Source: Streptosporangium saharense (lineage in GTDB: Bacteria > Actinomycetota > Actinomycetes > Streptosporangiales > Streptosporangiaceae). Taken from it: DNA of 64,000 bases. The stretch spans positions 1,652,432 to 1,716,431 of the forward strand of contig NZ_JACHJP010000001.1 in the NCBI RefSeq assembly GCF_014203715.1. Direction: 5' to 3'. Below the pieces are notes generated by a model, which did no database searches, had not been told where the DNA came from, and saw only the letters and a program-made list of their open reading frames with translations. Each line of letters begins with the position of its first letter. The stretch's first letter is position 1. Positions 57,195 to 64,000 of this stretch are shown here, piece after piece. A program made the translations under genes and the position numbers.

Positions 57195-57764
57195 TCAGGG
57201 GAGCACGGGTTCGCCGGTGAGGACGGCCCCCGAGGCCCTGAGCTGGTCGAGGGCCGCCTCGGTCGTCTGCCTGGCGACTCCCGCGGTCAGATCCAGCAGC
57301 ACCCGTACGGCCAGCCCCTCGCGGGCCGCGTCGAGGGCGGTGGCGCGCACGCAGTGGTCGGTGGCGATGCCCACGACGTCGACCGCGTCGACCCCCCTTG
57401 CGGCCAGCCAGTCGGCCAGGCTCGTGCCGTCGGCGGCGCTGCCCTCGAAACCGCTGTAGGCGGCGGCGTGGGCGCCCTTGCTGAACACCTCCTCGACCTT
57501 GGCGGTGTCGAAGGCGGGGTGGAAGTCGGCGCCGGGGGTCCCCACCACGCAGTGCACGGGCCAGGAGTTCACGTAGTCGGGGGCCGCGGAGAAGTGGTCA
57601 CCGGGATCGACGTGGAAGTCACGGGTGGCCACGACGTGGTCGTAGTCGTGCGAGGCGGCGTGCCGGGAGATGGCGGCGGCGACCTCGGCGCCGCCGCCGA
57701 CCGCGAGGCTGCCGCCCTCGCAGAAGTCGTTCTGGACATCGACGATGATCAGCGCGGTTGCCAT
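57195..57764 (-). CDS. pncA: Nicotinamidase
   Basis: The 189-residue isochorismatase-fold enzyme converts nicotinamide to nicotinate in NAD salvage. Catalytic D9, K96 (FSKGAHA) and C138 (IATDHCVRAT) are present, and metal ligands D49, H51, H57 and H71 appear in RDFHVDPGDH and PVHCVVG. The numbering of five to six of these equals that of M. tuberculosis PncA. ATG 57764 is the family start. It lies 44 bases downstream of pncB on the same strand, forming a salvage pair. Confidence 0.96.
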   Translation of the reverse strand: MATALIIVDVQNDFCEGGSLAVGGGAEVAAAISRHAASHDYDHVVATRDFHVDPGDHFSAAPDYVNSWPVHCVVGTPGADFHPAFDTAKVEEVFSKGAHAAAYSGFEGSAADGTSLADWLAARGVDAVDVVGIATDHCVRATALDAAREGLAVRVLLDLTAGVARQTTEAALDQLRASGAVLTGEPVLP

Positions 57765-57808
57765 GGGGCCAGTCAAACACGTCCGCCGCCGTGCCCGACA
57801 GGCCGGGT

Positions 57809-59131
57809 TCACTCGTCGAAGACGGTCGGGATGGCCTCGTAGCCCCTGGCGAGCTGACGGGCCGTGGCGGGCAGCTCGGCGACGGAGCGCCGGTGCCGCT
57901 CCCTGGCGGCCTCAAGCGGCTCGGCGCCCACGATCTCCCCGCCGCGCACCAGCTCCGCCTGCAGCGGGCGGATGCCGCCGGGCCGGTCGCCTTCGGGCCG
58001 GACGCCTTCGGGCCGGTCACCGGAGACGGTCACCAGCTCGGCCTCGGCGGTGCCCGACCCGTCCAGCCTCCTGAAGGCGTACTTGCGGCCGCCCCGGCTC
58101 GGCTTGCCGACCGACCGCTTGGCCACCGGGCGCATGACGCCCTCCTCGTCCTGCCTGGCCACGAGCTTGTAGACCAGGGCCGCAGTCGGCGCCCCCGAGC
58201 CGGTGACCAGCGAGGTGCCGACGCCGTAGCCGTCCACGGGGGCGGCGGCCAGCGCGGCGATGGTGTACTCGTCGAGGTCGCTGGTGACGATGATCCGGGT
58301 CTTGTGGGCGCCCAGTTCGTCGAGCTGGGCGCGGACCGCGTAGGCGACCTCGGCCAGGTCGCCCGAGTCGAGGCGGACCGCCCCCAGGTCGGGTCCCGCA
58401 AGCTCGACACCGGTCCGTACGGCCTCGGCCACGTCGTAGGTGTCGACCAGCAGGGTGGTTCCGGCGCCGAGGGAGTCGATCTGGGCCTGGAAGGCCGCCT
58501 TCTCCGAGTCGTGGAGCAGCGTGAAGGCGTGGGCGGCGGTCCCCGCGGTCGGCACGCCGTACAGGTGGCCCGCCATGAGGTTGGAGGAGGAGCCGAACCC
58601 GCTCAGGTAGGCGGCCCGCGCGGCGGCGACGGCGGCCATCTCGTGGGTGCGCCGCGAGCCCATCTCGATGATCGGCCGCGACCCGGCGGCGTGGACCATG
58701 CGGGAGGCGGCGGAGGCGATCGCGCAGTCGTGGTTGAGGATCGACAGGATCACGGTCTCCAGGAGGACGGCCTCGGCGAAGGTGCCCTCGACGGTCAGGA
58801 TGGGGGAGCCGGGGAAGTAGCACTCGCCCTCGCGGTAGCCGTACACGTCGCCGGAGAAGCGGTAGCCGGACAGGAACTCCAGCGTGGGCTCGTCCACCAC
58901 CCGGTTCTCCCGCAGGAAGGCCAGCTCCCGCTCGCCGAAGCGGAAGTCGCGCAGCGCGTCGAGCAGGCGCCCGGTGCCCGCGACCACCCCGTAGCGCCGT
59001 CCGTCGGGTAGGTGCCTGGCGAACACCTCGAACGTCGCCTTCCGGAAGGCGACCCCGCCGCGCAGCGCCGCCTGCAGCATCGTCAACTCGTAGTGATCTG
59101 TCAGCAGCGCGCTGCTCATGCTCGTACTCAC
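57809..59131 (-). CDS. pncB: Nicotinate phosphoribosyltransferase
   Basis: The 440-residue enzyme makes nicotinate mononucleotide from nicotinate, PRPP and ATP. It shows TDHYELTMLQAAL at the start, FSGDVYGYREGECYFPGSP, the GSRRTHEMAA motif, VRLDSGDLAE and VGTSLVTGSGAP. A loop near residue 370 repeats GDRPEGVRPEG. A TAGTCT box seven bases before GTG 59131 suggests a leaderless start; ATG 59119 is the alternative. It heads the pncB-pncA pair and is divergent from clpS. Confidence 0.95.
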   Translation of the reverse strand: MSTSMSSALLTDHYELTMLQAALRGGVAFRKATFEVFARHLPDGRRYGVVAGTGRLLDALRDFRFGERELAFLRENRVVDEPTLEFLSGYRFSGDVYGYREGECYFPGSPILTVEGTFAEAVLLETVILSILNHDCAIASAASRMVHAAGSRPIIEMGSRRTHEMAAVAAARAAYLSGFGSSSNLMAGHLYGVPTAGTAAHAFTLLHDSEKAAFQAQIDSLGAGTTLLVDTYDVAEAVRTGVELAGPDLGAVRLDSGDLAEVAYAVRAQLDELGAHKTRIIVTSDLDEYTIAALAAAPVDGYGVGTSLVTGSGAPTAALVYKLVARQDEEGVMRPVAKRSVGKPSRGGRKYAFRRLDGSGTAEAELVTVSGDRPEGVRPEGDRPGGIRPLQAELVRGGEIVGAEPLEAARERHRRSVAELPATARQLARGYEAIPTVFDE

Positions 59132-59138
59132 GAGTCGA

Positions 59139-59144
59139 AGACTA
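59139..59144 (-). promoter_or_regulatory. -10 box of a leaderless pncB transcript
   Basis: On the minus strand TAGTCT lies seven bases before GTG 59131 with no ribosome-binding site between. Confidence 0.45.
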
Positions 59145-59171
59145 AGCCCGAGTTAGGGCAGACTGGTGTAC

Positions 59172-59459
59172 GTGGGTAGCACTGCTCCAATGGAGGTTGA
59201 GCGTCCGTCGATCGACGTGCGACCCGATCGGCCATGGTTGACGATCGTCTGGAACGACCCGGTCAACCTGATGTCCTATGTCACCTATGTCTTCCAGTCC
59301 GTCTTCGGTTACTCCAAGGAGAAGGCGGAGAAGCTGATGCTGGACGTGCACCACAAGGGCAAGGCGGTGGTGTCGAGCGGCACGCGCGAGGAGATGGAAC
59401 GCGACGTGCAGATCATGCACTCCTACGGGCTGTGGGCCACCCTGCAGCAGGACTCGTGA
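59172..59459 (+). CDS. clpS: ATP-dependent Clp protease adaptor ClpS
   Basis: The 95-residue adaptor delivers N-degron substrates to ClpAP/ClpCP. The core starts [17 protein letters not shown], where the N-D pair and following residues bind the destabilising N-terminal residue. The [21 protein letters not shown] helix follows, then [13 protein letters not shown]. The start is uncertain: GTG 59172 (a CAGACT box sits seven bases before), GTG 59166 or ATG 59190. Gene order pncB-clpS-DUF2017-mec is conserved in actinobacteria. Confidence 0.95.
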   Translation: MGSTAPMEVERPSIDVRPDRPWLTIVWNDPVNLMSYVTYVFQSVFGYSKEKAEKLMLDVHHKGKAVVSSGTREEMERDVQIMHSYGLWATLQQDS

Positions 59460-59563
59460 GTGCGGCCGTCCGACGGCTCCAGGTGACCAGCCCCGACGGT
59501 GTCGGGGTGTGTGAGGATGCCCGGGTACCCCTCGGCGGGACGAGTGAAAGTGGTGAGCGAACG

Positions 59564-60088
59564 GTGAGTTCCGGATTCAGCCGGGGCCGTGAGGGCGGGG
59601 TCGTCACGACCTTCGACGAGGCCGAGGTCTCCATCCTGAGATCGCTGGCCTCCCACACGCTGGACCTGGTCGAACCGGGCGAGACGGGGGACGACCCGCT
59701 TGAGCGCGCGCTGGGCATCGGCCCCTCGGAGAAGCCGGACGACCCGGTGCTCGCCAGGCTCTTCCCCTCGGCCTACGAGGACACGGAGCAGGCGGCCGAC
59801 TTCCGCCGCTACACCGAGACGACCCTGCGCGAGGGCAAGCGGGCCGACGCCAAGATCGTGCTCGACAGCGTCGAGCACGGCCACGTCGAACTCACCAAGG
59901 AGCAGGCGCAGGCCTGGATGCGCGCCCTGAACGACATCCGGCTGGTCCTCGGCACCCGGCTTGAGGTGACCGAGGAGGTCCACGACGAGCTGGCCGGGAT
60001 GCGTGAGGATGACCCCCGTTATCCGGTCCTCGTCCTGTACGACTGGCTGACCTACCTCCAGGAGACCCTGGTCCACGCCCTTTGGTAA
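59564..60088 (+). CDS. DUF2017 family protein
   Basis: The 174-residue soluble helical protein contains DEAEVSILRSLASHTLDLV, then DPVLARLFPSAYEDTEQAADFRRYTE, WMRALNDIRLVLGTRLEV and VLVLYDWLTYLQETLV, the markers of DUF2017. Function is unknown; it is always next to clpS in actinobacteria (Rv1332 equivalent, from memory). GTG 59564 is the first plausible start with GGTGAG upstream. It ends ten bases before mec. Confidence 0.9.
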   Translation: MSSGFSRGREGGVVTTFDEAEVSILRSLASHTLDLVEPGETGDDPLERALGIGPSEKPDDPVLARLFPSAYEDTEQAADFRRYTETTLREGKRADAKIVLDSVEHGHVELTKEQAQAWMRALNDIRLVLGTRLEVTEEVHDELAGMREDDPRYPVLVLYDWLTYLQETLVHALW

Positions 60089-60091
60089 CTT
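60086..60091 (+). promoter_or_regulatory. -10 box of a possible leaderless mec transcript
   Basis: TAACTT lies six bases before ATG 60098; its first three bases are also the stop codon of the DUF2017 gene. Confidence 0.4.
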
Positions 60092-60097
60092 CCAGAC

Positions 60098-60514
60098 ATG
60101 CTCACGATCTCGCGGGAACTGGTTGACAAGATCATCGCGCATGCGCGGGCCGACCATCCGGACGAGGCCTGCGGCGTGATCGCCGGGCCGATCGGCGCGG
60201 ACTCCCCGCGGCGGTTCGTCGCGATGGCCAACGCCGAGCGGTCGCCGACGTTCTACCGCTTCGACTCGCTGGAGCAGCTACGCGTCTGGCGCGAGATGGA
60301 CGACCTCGACGAGGAGCCGGTGGTCATCTACCACTCCCACACCTCGACCGAGGCCTACCCCTCGCGCACCGACATCAGCTACGCCTCGGAGCCCAACGCC
60401 CACTACGTGCTGGTCTCCACCCGCGAGGAGCTGGGGGAGGAGGCCGAGTTCCGGTCGTACCGCATCCTTGAGGGCGTGGTGACGGAGGAAGAGGTCAAGA
60501 TCGTCCCAGCGTGA
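60098..60514 (+). CDS. mec: M67 (JAMM) metallopeptidase, Mec+-like
   Basis: The 138-residue zinc peptidase has the full JAMM motif HSHTSTEAYPSRTD (HxHx7SxxD), with the upstream glutamate in DEACGVIAGP. In M. tuberculosis Mec+ hydrolyses the CysO-cysteine adduct to release cysteine, and related JAMM enzymes trim sulfur-carrier C-termini. The neighbours cysO and cysM make the same role likely here. The sequence begins MLTISRELVDKII. Confidence 0.94.
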   Translation: MLTISRELVDKIIAHARADHPDEACGVIAGPIGADSPRRFVAMANAERSPTFYRFDSLEQLRVWREMDDLDEEPVVIYHSHTSTEAYPSRTDISYASEPNAHYVLVSTREELGEEAEFRSYRILEGVVTEEEVKIVPA

Positions 60515-60563
60515 CCGGCGTTTCCGGGGGTGACACGGCCGTGGGGAGGAAAAGCCCGTTGGG

Positions 60564-60569
60564 TAGACT
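60564..60569 (+). promoter_or_regulatory. -10 box TAGACT of the leader-peptide transcript
   Basis: TAGACT, a common actinobacterial -10, lies six bases before ATG 60576. Transcription would start at the A of the ATG, giving a leaderless mRNA. Confidence 0.6.
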
Positions 60570-60575
60570 GCGGTC

Positions 60576-60713
60576 ATGATGACCGCCGACCCGAGCCAGG
60601 AGGACGTCGTGCTCTCACGTCCCGGTGCGTGGGCCAGGCACGCGGGTCTCGCGCCCGTGCAGAACTTCCTGTTCGCGCACACCCCCTCCGTCGTCGTCTA
60701 CGACTGTCGCTGA
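60576..60713 (+). CDS. Putative leader peptide upstream of cysO-cysM
   Basis: The 45-residue ORF starts MMTADPSQEDVVLSRP and ends VVVYDCR, with cysteine as the next-to-last residue. Codons carry the normal GC3 bias. It is preceded by a TAGACT box at leaderless spacing and followed by three consecutive hairpins before cysO. The Cys codon (60705-60707) lies inside the first hairpin. This resembles cysteine-responsive leaderless short ORFs described in mycobacteria. It has only one Cys codon rather than a run, so strong sensing is uncertain. It may instead be a small functional peptide. Confidence 0.6.
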   Translation: MMTADPSQEDVVLSRPGAWARHAGLAPVQNFLFAHTPSVVVYDCR

Positions 60714-60773
60714 AGACAGTTCCGGAGCTCCCTCCGGAATCCCCCCGTGCCCGCCGGTGTTCCGAACCGGTGG
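60703..60773 (+). promoter_or_regulatory. Three stacked hairpins in the cysO 5' region
   Basis: P1 is ACTGTC (60703-60708) with GACAGT (60715-60720) and spans the leader stop codon. P2 is TTCCGGAG (60720-60727) with CTCCGGAA (60732-60739). P3 is CCGCCGGT (60751-60758) with ACCGGTGG (60766-60773), one G-T pair. CGGAA of P2 (60735-60739) can also pair with TTCCG (60760-60764) in the P3 loop, so alternative folds exist. Confidence 0.6.
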
Positions 60774-60819
60774 ACGCCCTCCCCGACGACAGCAGACGAC
60801 ACAAGGAGACTGACCCGCG

Positions 60820-62128
<1,309 letters not shown>

Positions 62129-62138
62129 TCCCGGTGGA

Positions 62139-62169
62139 CCCTCCCGGCAGGCCCGGCCTGCCGGGAGGG
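62139..62169. terminator. Hairpin terminator after cysM
   Basis: CCCTCCCGGCAGG (62139-62151) pairs perfectly over 13 bases with 62157-62169 around CCCGG, between convergent genes. Confidence 0.85.
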
Positions 62170-62173
62170 TCGC

Positions 62174-63139
62174 CTAGCGGGCGTGGGGCGAGACCGCTCT
62201 GATGAGTTCGCGGACGGGGGCGTCGGCGTCGGCCTGGAGCAGGCCGTTGTTCACCGTGGGGGAGCAGCCCGGCACGACCGTGACGGTCGCGTCGGGGCCG
62301 TCCGGGTAGTGGAACAGCAGGGTGAAGGGCTTCCCGCCGGGGTTCGAGGTCTGCTGGCACGTGTTGTCGCCGGGCCGGGTTTCCAGGGAGTTCAGCGCCC
62401 TGGCCAGGCCCTGCGCGGCCCTGGCGTCGTGCTCCCGCCGTACGGGAGGCGTGTCGGGCCGGTTGGGCTGCCCGCAGGCCAGGACCGAGACGGGTTCTTC
62501 GGGCACCATCCGCTCGTTCTGCCCCCTGCGGCCGGTGAACCGCCCCTGGCAGGGGTCGGCGGGCCGTACGGGACGCCAGGTGCCCGTGCGGTAGGCGGCG
62601 GTGATGTCCGGGCCGACGTAGGAGGAGCTGCTGACGGTGCCGTTGGTGGTCGTCACGCAGGAGTTGACCTCCTCGGCGGTGCCCAGCCACAGGACCTTCC
62701 CGTCGTCGTAGACGAAGCGGACGAGGTAGTTGGTCATCGCGCCGCCCATCAGCGTGCACGGCCCCGGCTGCGCCTTCTCGGCGGCCGGGAGGTAGTCCAG
62801 GTCGTGGGCCATCGCCGCGGCGCCGTCCGTCAGGGACCTGGACCCGGACAGCCGCTCGCCGCCCGGGCGTGTGTTGTCCCCGGGATAGGCGCAGATCATC
62901 GCCGAGACCGGCCTTCCCGGCACGAGTGACCTGTCGGCCCCGTCGAGGCCGGAGGAGCCGGGCACCCAGCCACCGGGGGCGTCGCCACCCCAGCGCTGCG
63001 GACACGACGGCGGGGGCGGGCTCGCGGCCGGGCGTGAGACCAGTACGGCCGTGGCGCATCCGGTGGCGGCCAGGGCGATCGCGATCACGGGGAGAGGCTT
63101 CACGAGGATGACACGTGGGTGCGGGGGGGATCGGTTCAT
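62174..63139 (-). CDS. Secreted or membrane-anchored protein of unknown function
   Basis: The 321-residue protein has a signal/anchor helix (about residues 10-36, VKPLPVIAIALAATGCATAVLV). ATGC is a poor lipobox because the -3 residue is Ala. A Ser/Pro-rich linker is followed by two similar halves. Each half has a cysteine-containing strand (VSAMICAYPGDN; VSVLACGQPNRP), a helix with a double-Arg or AAA segment, and a strand ending in LVRFVYDDG or TLLFHYPDG. So an internal duplication is likely. Six or more cysteines in the outer part suggest disulfides. No known family is recognised. Confidence 0.7.
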   Translation of the reverse strand: MNRSPPHPRVILVKPLPVIAIALAATGCATAVLVSRPAASPPPPSCPQRWGGDAPGGWVPGSSGLDGADRSLVPGRPVSAMICAYPGDNTRPGGERLSGSRSLTDGAAAMAHDLDYLPAAEKAQPGPCTLMGGAMTNYLVRFVYDDGKVLWLGTAEEVNSCVTTTNGTVSSSSYVGPDITAAYRTGTWRPVRPADPCQGRFTGRRGQNERMVPEEPVSVLACGQPNRPDTPPVRREHDARAAQGLARALNSLETRPGDNTCQQTSNPGGKPFTLLFHYPDGPDATVTVVPGCSPTVNNGLLQADADAPVRELIRAVSPHAR

Positions 63140-63495
63140 GGGCTCGGGGGTGCGGGGTTACGGGCTTGCAGGGTTATGGGATTACGGGCTTGCGAGTTTG
63201 CGGATCCACGGGTTCAGGGGTTCGTGAGGTCCACGGGCTCATGAGGCCACGGGCTTGTGAGGTTCACGGAAGCATGAGGCTCACGGAGCGTGGAGTTCGC
63301 GGAAGCGCGGGGTTTACGGCCTGTGCGGGTTCACGGCCTGTGATGGGCGGGGAAGCATGAGGCTCACGGAGCGTGGAGTTCGCGGAAGCGCGGGGTTTAC
63401 GGCCTGTGCGGGTTCACGGCCTGTGATGGGCGGGGAAGCGGAAGGGCGGGCGCCCCGGTGGGGTGCCCGCCCTCAGGCGGTGGGTTCTTGGAGGG
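63140..63495. other. Repeat-rich intergenic region
   Basis: These 356 bases hold no gene. The left half (63140-63267) is a degenerate array of short units with the theme ACGGGCTTG or CACGGGCTTGTGAGG. The right half is the exact tandem duplication at 63268-63433. After that, GGGCGGGCGCCCC/GGGGTGCCCGCCC around 63442-63474 forms a GC-rich hairpin, probably the terminator of the DUF3352 gene. Confidence 0.7.
63268..63433. repeat. Exact 83-base tandem duplication
   Basis: Bases 63268-63350 and 63351-63433 are identical over 83 positions, and a third partial unit (GGAAGC) follows. Each unit contains the smaller repeat ACGGCCTGTG twice. Confidence 0.9.
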
Positions 63496-64000
63496 TCAGT
63501 TGAACACCAGCCGCAGGGAGAAGGTCGAGTCGCTGCCCGTCTGCGTTCCGCTGATGCCGACGGCCTTCAGGACCTGGAGGCTCGCGCGCTCCTCGCCCTG
63601 GAGGTTCTGCAGGTAGAGGTGCTCGATCTTGTCGAGATCGACGTAGGCGGCGAAGGTCGCCTTCTCGGCGTCGGGGACCGCGAGCCTGAAGCCCTCGTTC
63701 TCACCGAGGGCGCCGTCCTTGGCCAGTTCGGCGGCGTACTCCGGGGTGCTCGCCACCACGAAGCTGCCGTCGCCGGGGACCTTGGCGAGCTGCGGGGCCG
63801 CGGTGCCGGAGTCGGCGAGGATCTTCTCGATCTTGCCGACGACCTCCTGTGCCTTGGCGGGGTCGGTGGTGATGCGGGCGCCGAACTTCGGCTGGTTGGC
63901 GTCCAGGCCGTTGGCGTCCAGGGCCAGGGTCAGGTTCTTGCCGAGCAGCGTGGACAGGTCGGCGGGCAGGGACAGGCCGTACTGCTGCTGGGCCTGGTTG
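63496..64000 (-). CDS. DUF3352 family protein, C-terminal part (partial)
   Basis: The last 167 codons run from the window edge to TGA at 63496-63498. Visible segments include QQYGLSLPADLSTLLGKN, then FGARITTDPAKAQEV, the VPGDGSFVVASTPEYAAEL segment, DKIEHLYLQNL, and the ending FSLRLVFN. These match the C-terminal domain of DUF3352, a secreted or membrane-anchored actinobacterial family of unknown role. The N-terminal part lies beyond base 64000. Confidence 0.85.
   Translation of the reverse strand, partial: NQAQQQYGLSLPADLSTLLGKNLTLALDANGLDANQPKFGARITTDPAKAQEVVGKIEKILADSGTAAPQLAKVPGDGSFVVASTPEYAAELAKDGALGENEGFRLAVPDAEKATFAAYVDLDKIEHLYLQNLQGEERASLQVLKAVGISGTQTGSDSTFSLRLVFN

Noticed and set aside
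63268-63433. Tandem repeats considered as a CRISPR array
   Set aside because: The units are directly adjacent, 83 bases long and identical with no spacers, and no cas gene is present.

Overview
The window is a contiguous, GC-rich actinobacterial chromosome segment: most third codon positions are G or C, GTG starts are frequent, and genes are densely packed. Three things point to a sporulating, hypha-forming actinomycete, most likely Streptosporangiaceae. These are the Scy/FilP-type coiled-coil protein, NucS in place of a MutSL system, and a gene order that parallels two genomes I know from memory. The first is M. tuberculosis Rv1301-Rv1336 (wecA, atpI, atpBEFHAGDC, DUF2550, PduO-type adenosyltransferase, nucS, mce, thiolase, thioredoxin, pncB, clpS, DUF2017, mec, cysO, cysM). 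The second is the S. coelicolor SCO5366-SCO5420 region (atp, filP/scy, mce, thiolase, meaB, marR, icmA, thioredoxin). The genus is an inference.

Layout. 1-10.7 kb: end of a probable glyA, wecA, a 1-kb gene-free gap, the complete F1Fo ATP synthase operon and a DUF2550 gene. 10.7-16.7 kb: secreted M4 protease, NAD(P)-binding protein with a divergent MarR, DUF2332 protein, and a PduO-type cobalamin adenosyltransferase. 16.7-28.4 kb: a tricorn protease followed by an ABC-2 exporter, histidine kinase, response regulator and STAS protein on the plus strand. A second ABC-2 exporter/kinase/regulator set faces it on the minus strand, with a TetR gene between the two. 28.5-33.7 kb: nucS, a duplicated-domain 3-hydroxyacyl-CoA dehydrogenase, a small zinc-ribbon-like protein, two alpha/beta hydrolases and an AI-2E family protein. 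33.8-44 kb: Scy/FilP-like protein, methylmalonyl-CoA epimerase, thiolase, MeaB, two membrane proteins, MarR, isobutyryl-CoA-mutase-type large subunit and a redox-dead thioredoxin. 44-54.7 kb: kinase-like protein, malic enzyme, YqgE, TetR with MFS efflux pump, metallo-hydrolase, DUF3039, secreted M43-like protease with an MFS protein, and a proline-rich membrane protein. 54.9-64 kb: helicase, pncA-pncB NAD salvage, clpS, DUF2017, then the CysO-dependent cysteine pathway (mec, a leader peptide, cysO, cysM), a secreted protein, tandem repeats and a truncated DUF3352 gene.

How the genes work together. Core energy metabolism (ATP synthase, malic enzyme, NAD salvage) sits beside B12-dependent acyl-CoA metabolism: adenosyltransferase, epimerase, MeaB chaperone, mutase, thiolase and 3-hydroxyacyl-CoA dehydrogenase. 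The cysteine branch is self-contained: a sulfur-carrier protein, its JAMM peptidase and the cysteine synthase. No CRISPR array, prophage, insertion sequence, tRNA, rRNA or biosynthetic gene cluster was seen. The less ordinary parts are regulatory. They include a leaderless short ORF with three stacked hairpins before cysO, intercistronic hairpins inside the atp operon, inverted-repeat operators around the tricorn/ABC locus, a palindrome before icmA, and two mirrored exporter/two-component modules.
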